A stretch of DNA of 11,463 nucleotides from Solirubrobacterales bacterium (GTDB lineage: Bacteria; Actinomycetota; Thermoleophilia; Solirubrobacterales; Solirubrobacteraceae), in the NCBI GenBank assembly GCA_025963955.1, contig JAOPZU010000326.1:1-11463 (forward strand), written 5' to 3'. Both the position numbers and the translations under genes were made by a program. Below, in pieces: positions 1 through 7,717 of the stretch; the first letter of the stretch is position 1, and every line of letters starts with the position of its first letter. The notes beneath the pieces were generated by a model that did not search any database, was not told where the DNA came from, and was given only the letters and a program-made list of their open reading frames with translations.

Positions 1-487
1 ACCCACCTCCTACGCGAAGTACGGCCTGGTGCTGAACAAGCGCCAGGGGGAGGACCTCGTCGCCCCCCTGGAGGCCAAGGGCATGGTCGGCTTCCCGATG
101 TACTTCGCCAAGGCCCTGACGCCGAACGGCCGCTACCCGACGAGCGCCAAGGACGCCCGGATGCCGCGGGTCTACACCCTGCGGGACCGGGCGGACAGGC
201 CGCACCGGGCCTACCGCATGGTGGTCGTCGAGAACGAGCTGGAAGGGCAGTACTACGGCGTCCAGGGCACCACGTGGAAGCACCCGCCGATCGTCGACGG
301 GACGTTCGACCGGCTGCGCATGCGGGGGCGCAGCTACGAGCTGCACTACGATGGAAAGCGTCTGCGGACGGTCGTGTGGCGCACGTCCAAGGCCACGTAC
401 TGGGTCTCCAACACCTTGTCCCTGAAGCTGTCGAACAACCAGATGCGCGGTCTCGCGCGGTCGCTCACCCGTCTCGGGGAGAAGTAG
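1..487 (+). CDS. C-terminal part of an LCP-associated envelope protein (5' end outside window)
   Basis: The reading frame is open from base 2 to the TAG at 485-487, so this is the 3' end of a gene that begins upstream. About 160 residues are visible. Most of them align by eye with residues about 393-521 of the next gene: FPMYF matches FPVYY, AYRMVV matches AYRIVV, QYYGVQGTTWK matches QYYGIQGTTWK, and YWVSNTL and SLTR also match. The two genes are therefore tandem paralogs, at least over this domain. The next protein has an N-terminal LytR-CpsA-Psr domain, so this one is probably also an extracytoplasmic LCP protein, but the catalytic part lies outside the window and cannot be confirmed. The Met at base 29 is only the first Met in the open frame and not a credible start. 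The domain has no cysteines and is rich in Arg and Tyr. Confidence 0.8.
   Translation, partial: PTSYAKYGLVLNKRQGEDLVAPLEAKGMVGFPMYFAKALTPNGRYPTSAKDARMPRVYTLRDRADRPHRAYRMVVVENELEGQYYGVQGTTWKHPPIVDGTFDRLRMRGRSYELHYDGKRLRTVVWRTSKATYWVSNTLSLKLSNNQMRGLARSLTRLGEK
245..280 (+). repeat. Paralogous 36-bp direct repeat, copy 1 (within the partial upstream gene)
   Basis: This stretch encodes GQYYGVQGTTWK and matches bases 1814-1849 at 34 of 36 positions. It is the best-conserved part of the duplicated C-terminal domain. The high nucleotide identity may reflect shared codon choice, a fairly recent duplication, or gene conversion. Confidence 0.75.
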
Positions 488-2053
488 ATGGCGCTCGCCG
501 AAGTCGGAGACCGGCCCCCGCGGCCCGGCCTGTCGATGGTCAAGCGGATGCTCATCGCCGCCGCGATCATCTTCTGCTGCACGGCCGGCGCGGTCGCGGC
601 CGCCGGGCTCCTGGAGCTCAAGGACGACGTGAACATCTTCTGCCAGAGCGGCGGCTGCGGCAACAACGTCTTCGCGAGCGGCAGCGGAGGAAAGCAGACG
701 CAGGACGTGCTGGAGAACGTCGACGCCGGCGGGCCGCAGACGATCCTGGTGCTCGGTTCCGACCGGCGCTTCGTCGACAAGAAGACCAAGACGCCGGCGC
801 GGTCGGACACGATGCTCCTGATCCGGCTGGACCCGTCGAAGGACGCGACGGCGGTCATGTCCGTCCCCCGCGACCTGCGCGTCGACATCCCGGGCTTCGG
901 CCGGGCGAAGATCAACCAGGCCTACGAGGACGGCGGGCCGCTGCTGGCCGCCGAAACGATTCGCGACCTGCTGCACGTCCCGATCAGCCACGTGGTGAAC
1001 GTGAACTTCGGCGGCTTCCAGCGGGCGGTCGACCGCCTCGGCTGCGTCTACATGGACGTCGACCGCCTCTACTACCACTCGAACGCCGGCCTGCCCCCGA
1101 GCCAGCAGTACTCCGAGATCAACGTCAAGGCCGGCTACCAGCGGCTGTGCGGCGAGAACGCGCTCGCCTTCGTCCGCTTCCGGCACGCGGACTCGGACCT
1201 GGTCCGGGCCGCGCGTCAGCAGGACTTCCTGCGCGAGGCCAAGGACCAGTTCGGCATCGGCAAGCTCGTCAGCGACCGCAAGTCGCTGCTGCGGATCTTC
1301 GGGCGCTACACGCAGACCGACATCTCGGACTCCAAGGCGATCCTCCGCCTGCTCAAGCTGGCGGCGAGCTCCGCGAGCAACCCCGTCCAGCAGATCCAGT
1401 TCGCCCCGGTGACGGACATCCCCGGCAGCTCCGACCTCGCGATCGCCCCGTCCGCGCTCGAGCGCCTCAGCCGGCGCTTCATGGACGCGAAGAGCACCAA
1501 GAGCACTCGCGCGAAGGTCAAGAAGACCGCGAGCGACAGAGAGCGCGAGCAGAAGCAGAAGAGGCAGAAGCGGAAGTCGAGGACCCCGGTGCCGGCGGGT
1601 CTCTTCGACGCGAGCAACGTCGCGGAGGACCAGGCGGTCCGGCTGGCGACCGACCCGAAGATGCCCCTGCCCTTCCCGGTCTACTACCCGAAGCTCGCCG
1701 CGCTCGGCTCGGTCTACCTTCCGTCGAACAACCGCGCCTACCGGATCCTGCGCCGCGACACGAAGAAGCAGGGCTACCCCGCGTACCGGATCGTCGTCTC
1801 GGCCCCCGGCATCGGGCAGTACTACGGCATCCAGGGCACCACCTGGAAGGACGCGCCGGTGCTGGCCAACCCGTCCTCGACCCGAGAGATCAACGGGCGG
1901 AAGTTCAAGCTCTACGCGGACGGCGACCGGCTGCGCCTGGTCGCCTGGGAGACCCCGCGCGCGGCCTACTGGGTGTCGAACACCCTGGTGAAGTCCCTCA
2001 CGAACAAGCAGATGCTGGGCATCGCCTCGTCGCTCACGCGGCCGGGCGCCTGA
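488..2053 (+). CDS. LytR-CpsA-Psr (LCP) family cell-wall glycopolymer ligase with a C-terminal accessory domain
   Basis: LCP enzymes transfer glycopolymers from polyprenyl-phosphate carriers to the cell wall outside the membrane. The 521-residue protein has a short cytoplasmic N-terminus, one membrane segment (about 19-42), an LCP domain (about 84-256), a Lys/Arg-rich linker (about 331-368) and a C-terminal domain (about 393-521). LCP hallmarks are LGSDRR (89-94), RSDTMLLIRL (105-114), SVPRDL (125-130) with the conserved Arg-Asp, KINQAY (141-146), GGFQRAVDRLG (175-185), FVRFRHADSD (228-237) and RAARQQ (240-245). Cys186 and Cys221 could form a disulfide. The C-terminal domain does not look like the usual LytR_C domain. 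The start is the ATG directly after the upstream stop, with GGGGAGAAG at 476-484; ATG 536, just before the membrane segment, is the alternative. The zero gap suggests translational coupling, and the sugar-nucleotide genes downstream fit the role. Confidence 0.93.
   Translation: MALAEVGDRPPRPGLSMVKRMLIAAAIIFCCTAGAVAAAGLLELKDDVNIFCQSGGCGNNVFASGSGGKQTQDVLENVDAGGPQTILVLGSDRRFVDKKTKTPARSDTMLLIRLDPSKDATAVMSVPRDLRVDIPGFGRAKINQAYEDGGPLLAAETIRDLLHVPISHVVNVNFGGFQRAVDRLGCVYMDVDRLYYHSNAGLPPSQQYSEINVKAGYQRLCGENALAFVRFRHADSDLVRAARQQDFLREAKDQFGIGKLVSDRKSLLRIFGRYTQTDISDSKAILRLLKLAASSASNPVQQIQFAPVTDIPGSSDLAIAPSALERLSRRFMDAKSTKSTRAKVKKTASDREREQKQKRQKRKSRTPVPAGLFDASNVAEDQAVRLATDPKMPLPFPVYYPKLAALGSVYLPSNNRAYRILRRDTKKQGYPAYRIVVSAPGIGQYYGIQGTTWKDAPVLANPSSTREINGRKFKLYADGDRLRLVAWETPRAAYWVSNTLVKSLTNKQMLGIASSLTRPGA
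1814..1849 (+). repeat. Paralogous 36-bp direct repeat, copy 2 (within the LCP gene)
   Basis: This stretch encodes GQYYGIQGTTWK and is the partner of bases 245-280, with two mismatches. The copies are about 1.57 kb apart in direct orientation. Recombination between them would delete most of the complete LCP gene and leave a fused C-terminus. Confidence 0.75.
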
Positions 2054-2081
2054 CCAGCGCTCGCGGCGCCCGCGGACCCAC

Positions 2082-2087
2082 TACGCT
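2082..2087 (+). promoter_or_regulatory. Possible -10 element (TACGCT) upstream of UDP-glucose dehydrogenase
   Basis: TACGCT fits the actinobacterial TANNNT -10 pattern and ends 10 nt before the ATG at 2098, which would give a very short or absent leader. No Shine-Dalgarno sequence is visible before that ATG, and no good -35 is seen. It would be an internal promoter in the envelope cluster. A hexamer this loose is easily found by chance. Confidence 0.25.
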
Positions 2088-2097
2088 TCCCCGCTTC

Positions 2098-3420
2098 ATG
2101 AGTGCGCAGCGAGAGCCCATCGGCGTCATCGGAACTGGGTACGTCGGGCTGGTCACCGCGGCCGGCTTCGCGGAGCTCGGGAGCGACGTCTACTGCATCG
2201 ACATCGACGCGGACAAGATCGCTCGCCTCGAGCGCGGCGAGATCCCGATCTACGAGCCCGGCCTGGAGGAGATGGTCGCCCGCAACCGCGAGCGCCTGCA
2301 CTTCTCCACCGACATCAGCACCGCGCTGGACCAGGCCCGGCTCCTGTTCGTCGCGGTCGGCACACCGCCGACCTACTCCGGCGACGCGGACCTGTCCGCC
2401 GTCAACGCCGTCGTCGCGGCGATGCCGGCCTCCGACCGCCACGCCCTGGTGATGAAGTCGACCGTTCCCGTCGGGACCGGCCGCAACATCAAGCGCGTGT
2501 TCGTCGAGCAGGGCAAGGAGGGCTTCCGCTACGTCTCCTGCCCCGAGTTCCTGAAGGAGGGCTCGGCGGTCGCAGACTTCCTGCACCCGGACCGCGTCGT
2601 GGTCGGCGACGACGGCGGCTGGGCCGGCGACGCCGTCGTGGACCTCTACCGCCCGCTGCTCACGGCCGCGCACGGCGGCGACGAGAACGGCGAGCTCGTC
2701 CGCACCGACATCGCCAGCGCCGAGATGGTCAAGCTCGCCTCCAACGCCTTCCTGGCGACGAAGATCTCCTTCATCAACGAGATCGCGAACGTCTGCGAGG
2801 AGACCGGCGCCGACGTCGTCGAGGTGGCGCTGGGCATGGGCCTGGACGACCGCATCGGCCCGAAGTTCCTGCAGGCCGGCATCGGCTTCGGCGGCTCCTG
2901 CTTCCCGAAGGACGTCAACGCGCTCAAGCAGCTCGCGGGCAACTCGGGCTACCACTTCCAGCTGCTGAACTCGGTCATCGAGGTCAACGAGCTGCAGAAG
3001 CGCCGCGTCATGGGCAAGCTCGAGAAGCACCTCGGCTCGCTCGTGGGCAAGAACATCACGCTGCTCGGCCTGGCCTTCAAGCCGAACACGGACGACGTGC
3101 GCGAGGCGACGTCGCTGGTGCTGTCCGCGCGGCTGCAGGCCGCGGGCGCCAACGTCAGCGTCTTCGACCCGATCGCCGAGGAAGAGGCGCGCAAGCTCAT
3201 CCGCGGCGTCCGGTTCGCCGACACGGCGATGGACGCGCTCCAGGACGCCGACGGCGTGGTCCTCGTGACGGAATGGCAGGAGTTCCGCGACCTGGACTGG
3301 GCGGGCGTGGCGTCGATCATGTCCGGGACGGTCGTGGTCGACGGGCGCAACGCCCTCGATCCCGCCGCCGTCCGCGCCGCCGGTCTGCAGTACGAGGGCA
3401 TCGGCCGAGCGGCTGTCTGA
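2098..3420 (+). CDS. ugd: UDP-glucose 6-dehydrogenase
   Basis: This cytoplasmic enzyme oxidises UDP-glucose to UDP-glucuronate with two NAD+, supplying acidic sugar for envelope polysaccharides. The 440-residue protein is of normal length for the UDP-glucose/GDP-mannose dehydrogenase family. Visible motifs are the N-terminal Rossmann loop GTGYVGL (12-18), VAVGTP (85-90), STVPVGTG (121-128), CPEFLKEGSAV (148-158), VKLASNAF (211-218) with the conserved Lys212 and Asn216, and GFGGSCFPKD (263-272) with catalytic Cys268. The C-terminal UDP-binding domain starts near LLGLAFKPNTDD (322-333). The ATG at 2098 is the first start after the LCP stop and places the nucleotide-binding strand at residues 8-12, as usual; no clear Shine-Dalgarno precedes it. 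It lies 44 nt after the LCP gene and 48 nt before the pyrophosphorylase. UDP-N-acetyl-mannosamine dehydrogenase is a less likely alternative. Confidence 0.95.
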   Translation: MSAQREPIGVIGTGYVGLVTAAGFAELGSDVYCIDIDADKIARLERGEIPIYEPGLEEMVARNRERLHFSTDISTALDQARLLFVAVGTPPTYSGDADLSAVNAVVAAMPASDRHALVMKSTVPVGTGRNIKRVFVEQGKEGFRYVSCPEFLKEGSAVADFLHPDRVVVGDDGGWAGDAVVDLYRPLLTAAHGGDENGELVRTDIASAEMVKLASNAFLATKISFINEIANVCEETGADVVEVALGMGLDDRIGPKFLQAGIGFGGSCFPKDVNALKQLAGNSGYHFQLLNSVIEVNELQKRRVMGKLEKHLGSLVGKNITLLGLAFKPNTDDVREATSLVLSARLQAAGANVSVFDPIAEEEARKLIRGVRFADTAMDALQDADGVVLVTEWQEFRDLDWAGVASIMSGTVVVDGRNALDPAAVRAAGLQYEGIGRAAV

Positions 3421-3468
3421 CGTGCCTTCCTCCTTCCGGGCGGGACAGTCGATCAGGGAGCAGAGGAC

Positions 3469-4584
3469 ATGCAGGCAGTGATCCTCGTCGGGGGCGAGGG
3501 CACCCGGCTCCGGCCCCTGACGAGCGGGACGCCGAAGCCGATCGTGACCTTCGTGGACCGGCCGTTCATGGGCTTCATGCTCGGCTGGCTCGCGCGCCAC
3601 GGCGTCACCGACGTCGTCATGTGCTGCGGGTTCCTGGCGACGAAGGTCAAGGACGTCCTCGGTGACGGGTCCGCGTTCGGCGTGCAGCTGCGGTTCGTCG
3701 AGGAGCCGGAGCCCCGCGGGACCGCCGGCGCGCTGAAGTTCGCCGAGGCCCTGCTCGAGGATCGCTTCCTGATGCTCAACGGCGACACGCTCACCGACAT
3801 CGACCTCAGCGCCCAGATCGCCCAGCACGAGCGCACGGGCGCCGTCGGCACGCTGTGCCTCGTCCCCGTCGAGGACCCCTCGGCCTTCGGCCTGGTCCTG
3901 CGCCACGAGGACACGAGCGTCTCCGGCTTCCTGGAGAAGCCCGGCCCGGACCAGCTCGTCGGCCTCGACCGCTACCTCGTCTCGGGCGGCATCTACGTCC
4001 TGGAGCGCACCGTCCTGGACCTGATCGCGCCGGACCAGAACGTCTCCATCGAGACGCAGATCTGGCCCGCGCTGGTGGGGCAGGGCCTCTACGGCTTCGC
4101 GGCCGACGCGTCCTCCTACTGGCTCGACATCGGGACACCCGACCGCTACCTGCAGGGCACCGCGGACATCCTGACGGGCGCGGTGGAGACCGCGGTCTCG
4201 CAGCGGCTCGACGGCAGCCGCCAGGCCATCGCGGGGGACGTCCACCCGGGCGCGCGCGTGACCGGACCGGTGATCATCGAGGCCGGCGCGACGGTGGCCG
4301 CCGGCGCCACGGTGAAGGGCCCGGCGATCATCGGCGCGGGCACGACAGTGGCCGCGGACGCGACGGTCGACGGCGCGGTCATCCTGGCCGACTGCACCAT
4401 CGGCGCGGGTGCGATCGTCCGAGGTGCCATCCTGTCCCCGAACGTCACCGTCGGTGAGCGGACCGTGGTCTCGGACCTCGCGATGCTCGGAGACGGCGTC
4501 AGCGTCGGGGCCGACAACGTCCTCGGCGCCGCAGTGAAGCTGTTTCCCGGCACGGCGCTGGGTGACGGGGCAATCAAGGTCTGA
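3469..4584 (+). CDS. NDP-sugar pyrophosphorylase, probably mannose-1-phosphate guanylyltransferase
   Basis: The enzyme joins a nucleoside triphosphate and a sugar 1-phosphate to give a nucleotide sugar and pyrophosphate. The 371-residue protein has an N-terminal nucleotidyltransferase domain (about 1-235): GGEGTRLRPLT (8-18), PKP (23-25) with the conserved Lys24, RGTAGAL (83-89), LNGDTL (103-108) with the metal-binding Asp106, FLEKP (154-158), SIETQIWP (193-200) and WLDIGTP (218-224). From about 255 to the end, short repeats with V/I-xx-GA spacing indicate a left-handed beta-helix. The SIE..P motif and the helix favour GDP-mannose synthesis, but glucose-1-phosphate thymidylyl- or adenylyltransferases share most motifs, so the substrate is not settled. 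A GGGAG at 3456-3460, 8 nt before the ATG, supports the start. The neighbouring isomerase-like gene also fits mannose metabolism. Confidence 0.85.
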   Translation: MQAVILVGGEGTRLRPLTSGTPKPIVTFVDRPFMGFMLGWLARHGVTDVVMCCGFLATKVKDVLGDGSAFGVQLRFVEEPEPRGTAGALKFAEALLEDRFLMLNGDTLTDIDLSAQIAQHERTGAVGTLCLVPVEDPSAFGLVLRHEDTSVSGFLEKPGPDQLVGLDRYLVSGGIYVLERTVLDLIAPDQNVSIETQIWPALVGQGLYGFAADASSYWLDIGTPDRYLQGTADILTGAVETAVSQRLDGSRQAIAGDVHPGARVTGPVIIEAGATVAAGATVKGPAIIGAGTTVAADATVDGAVILADCTIGAGAIVRGAILSPNVTVGERTVVSDLAMLGDGVSVGADNVLGAAVKLFPGTALGDGAIKV

Positions 4585-4604
4585 CGCCGGCTGCGGCCGG
4601 TCCC

Positions 4605-4613
4605 GAGGAGAGC
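4605..4613 (+). promoter_or_regulatory. Shine-Dalgarno sequence that fixes the start of the SIS-domain gene
   Basis: GAGGAGAGC contains two overlapping Shine-Dalgarno-like cores, with GGAGAG (4608-4613) 8 nt before ATG 4622. It favours that ATG over the in-frame GTG at 4562, which would overlap the preceding gene and add 20 unconserved-looking residues. Confidence 0.6.
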
Positions 4614-4621
4614 GGAACCCG

Positions 4622-5686
4622 ATGAGCAGCACCGACATGACGACGGACCTGACGCGCGAGGCGATCGCGACGAGCGATCCGACCGACCAGATCACGGACG
4701 TGCTCGCGCTGCCCGAGCTGCTGCGCGACGCCCTGTGGAAGGTCGACTCCGCCGGACTGAAGGAGATCGACTCGCCCGGCGGGATGGTCTTCGCCGGCAT
4801 GGGCGCGACCGCCACCGCCGGCCTCCTGGCCCGCGCGGCGCTGGCCGACCACGCCTCCCTGCCGATCCTCCCGGCGCGCGCCTACGGCCTGCCGGCGTGG
4901 ACGACGCCGGAGACGACCGTGCTCTGTGCGTCCTACTCGGGCGACACCGAGGAGACCCTCGCGTGCTACGAGGCGGCGGGCGCGCTCGGGGCGCCGCGGG
5001 TCGTCGTCACGACGGGCGGCCAGCTCGCCGCGCAGGCGCGGGCGGACGGCGTGCCCGTCATCCCCGTCGCGGGCGGGCTTGCGCCGGCCAACGCCGTGGC
5101 GTACATGATCGTCGCCGCGCTCGAGGTCGCGGCGCAGTGCGGCGCCGGCATGCGGATGACGAGCGAGGTCGACGTGGCCGCCGAGCACCTGGAGGACCTC
5201 GTCGTCGCCTGGGGCCCGGAGGCGCCGGAGGACTCGGCCGCCAAGTCGCTGGCCCGCGCGTTGCACGGAAGCGTGCCGGTCATCTCCGGTGCGGGCCTCA
5301 CGGTGCCGCTGGCCGTCCGCTTCAAGCAGCAGCTCAACCACGTCGCCCAGACTCCGGCGTTCGCAGCCGAGCTGCCGGACGCCGACCACGCCGAGCTCGC
5401 GGGCTGGGCCGGTGCCGACACCCTCGGCCGCTTCAGCGCCGTCTTCCTCGACGACTGCGACACGCACCCGCGGGCCCAGGCCCGGCTCGCGCTGTCCAAG
5501 GAGCTCATCGCCCCGCACGTCGTCGGGACGCACGTCGTGGCGACGCGGGGACAGACGAGCGTGGAGCGCGTCCTGTCGCTCGTGCTGTTCGCCGACCTCG
5601 TGGCGCACTACTGCGCGGCGCTGCGCGGCGTGGACCCCGCGGCGCAGACGCCGGTGGAGACGCTGAAGGCGGATCTGACCAGCTGA
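4622..5686 (+). CDS. Two-SIS-domain protein of the bifunctional phosphoglucose/phosphomannose isomerase family
   Basis: Family members interconvert fructose 6-phosphate with glucose or mannose 6-phosphate in the cytosol, feeding sugar-nucleotide synthesis. The 354-residue protein has the family architecture: a first SIS domain with FAGMGATATAG (57-67), YSGDTEETL (105-113) and a GGQLAAQA loop (132-139); PVAGGLAPANAVAYM (148-162), matching the family's second linker motif; a second SIS domain with ISGAGLTVPLAVRFKQQLN (221-239) and PDADHAELAGW (252-262); and the tail LRGVDP...TPVETLK. Several signature positions differ from well-studied isomerases: GMGGSA is GMGATA, NEN is NHV at 239-241, and HNE is HAE at 256-258. 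Isomerase activity is therefore uncertain; it may be a divergent actinobacterial homolog. It is the last gene of the envelope cluster, 37 nt after the pyrophosphorylase. Confidence 0.82.
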   Translation: MSSTDMTTDLTREAIATSDPTDQITDVLALPELLRDALWKVDSAGLKEIDSPGGMVFAGMGATATAGLLARAALADHASLPILPARAYGLPAWTTPETTVLCASYSGDTEETLACYEAAGALGAPRVVVTTGGQLAAQARADGVPVIPVAGGLAPANAVAYMIVAALEVAAQCGAGMRMTSEVDVAAEHLEDLVVAWGPEAPEDSAAKSLARALHGSVPVISGAGLTVPLAVRFKQQLNHVAQTPAFAAELPDADHAELAGWAGADTLGRFSAVFLDDCDTHPRAQARLALSKELIAPHVVGTHVVATRGQTSVERVLSLVLFADLVAHYCAALRGVDPAAQTPVETLKADLTS

Positions 5687-5699
5687 GCGGCCGGGACCG

Positions 5700-5715
5700 G
5701 CGCCGACGCCGGCGC
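5700..5715 (+). terminator. Possible GC-rich hairpin after the envelope cluster
   Basis: GCGCCG and CGGCGC can pair as a 6-bp stem around a 4-nt loop, starting 14 nt after the SIS gene stop. No T-run follows, only TT, so it is not a classical intrinsic terminator. Its position between two differently themed gene groups is its main support. Confidence 0.3.
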
Positions 5716-5753
5716 TTGCGGCTGGGAGCGGTCGGGGCCGACGCGGCTCCCGC

Positions 5754-5779
5754 AACCTTGACACGATCGTGATAAGGTT
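5754..5779 (+). promoter_or_regulatory. 26-bp palindromic operator candidate ahead of the MerR gene
   Basis: The outer arms AACCTT/AAGGTT (6 bp) and the inner core CACGATCGTG (10 bp) are each perfectly palindromic about the same centre. Only the two 2-nt steps between them (GA and AT) break the symmetry. Long interrupted dyads of about this size in promoters are typical MerR-family sites. The dyad contains a consensus-like TTGACA (5758-5763) and a TAAGGT -10-like hexamer (5773-5778), so bound protein would cover the promoter. Spacing between those two hexamers is only 9 bp, so they cannot both belong to one promoter. Autoregulation of the MerR gene, possibly with the downstream AHCY genes, is the natural inference. 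Confidence 0.7.
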
Positions 5780-5790
5780 TGGCTTGTCCA

Positions 5791-6147
5791 ATGGCCGGCC
5801 TGACCATCAACGAGGCCGCAGTGACCACCGGTTGGTCGCCGCGGATGCTCCGGTACGTCGAGAGTGCAGGGCTCATCGAGCCCCAGCGTTCCGCGGCCGG
5901 GTACCGCCTCTACGGCCCCGAGGAGCTCCAGCGCCTACGCACCCTGCGTGAACTGCTGGAGGGTCACGGGATCGGCCTCGGCGACGTCGGCTTCGCGCTG
6001 CGCCTGCGCCGCGACACGGATCTCCGTGACGCGGTGGAGGCGTGGTTCGAGGCAGAGGTCACGCGGCCCGCGGACATCCCGGACAGCGCCTGGCTCCGCT
6101 GGGAGCAGGAGAAGCACCAGCGCCTGCTGGCCGCCCTGAGCGACTGA
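5791..6147 (+). CDS. Small MerR-family transcriptional regulator
   Basis: This is a DNA-binding regulator of 118 residues. The N-terminal winged helix-turn-helix is clear: LTINEAAVTTGWSPRMLRYV (4-23), then the ESAGLIEP turn (24-31) and the wing GYRLYGPEEL (37-46). The rest is short: a dimerisation helix (about 43-58) and a charged C-terminal helical segment (about 77-118) with several Trp residues. There is no cysteine at all, so it cannot be a thiol-based metal sensor of the MerR/CueR/ZntR type, and no large effector domain is present. ATG 5791 was chosen because it starts right before the HTH; a TTG at 5779 would add four residues. A weak AAGG at 5774-5777 lies 13 nt upstream. It stands 67 nt before ahcY in the same direction, so the AHCY pair is the likely target besides itself; the inducing signal cannot be read from the sequence. 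Confidence 0.88.
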   Translation: MAGLTINEAAVTTGWSPRMLRYVESAGLIEPQRSAAGYRLYGPEELQRLRTLRELLEGHGIGLGDVGFALRLRRDTDLRDAVEAWFEAEVTRPADIPDSAWLRWEQEKHQRLLAALSD

Positions 6148-6192
6148 GCACGCTGCCGCCGTCGTCCCCGCCACACCCGCACCCACGTAAAC

Positions 6193-6205
6193 GATCCAAA
6201 GGATC
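6193..6205 (+). promoter_or_regulatory. Small stem-loop over the ahcY ribosome-binding region
   Basis: GATCC-AAA-GGATC can form a 5-bp hairpin with a 3-nt loop. It contains AAAGGA (6198-6203), the only Shine-Dalgarno-like sequence before ahcY, 11 nt from the ATG. Pairing would partly hide the site. The stem is short and may be coincidental. Confidence 0.3.
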
Positions 6206-6214
6206 TCGCCGCAC

Positions 6215-7663
<1,449 letters not shown>

Positions 7664-7717
7664 CCGAACCGGTCCAGCACCCGCCCCAAGAGCCGTCGGC
7701 GACACCACACAGGGCCT

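Noticed and set aside
274..3420. 1048-codon open frame on the + strand reading through the LCP gene into the dehydrogenase
   Set aside because: Its first 600 or so codons are an Arg/Ala/Gly-rich off-frame shadow of the LCP genes; only the part from ATG 2098 is a real protein.
3421..3468. Terminator or promoter between the dehydrogenase and the pyrophosphorylase
   Set aside because: No stable hairpin, T-run or TANNNT at a suitable distance was found; the gap looks like a normal intra-operon spacer with a Shine-Dalgarno.
1966..4815. 949-codon antisense open frame
   Set aside because: Its composition is typical of antisense reading in GC-rich DNA, it has no recognisable domain, and it lies fully over three well-supported genes.
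5758..5788. Classical MerR-type promoter with TTGACA and a 19-20 bp spacer
   Set aside because: TTGACA is perfect, but the hexamers 19-20 bp downstream (CTTGTC, TTGTCC) do not resemble a -10, and transcription would start after the MerR start codon.
6148..6214. SAH riboswitch before ahcY
   Set aside because: The leader is only 67 nt, C-rich, and I cannot find the conserved G-rich core or the paired elements of that RNA; only a 5-bp hairpin is present.
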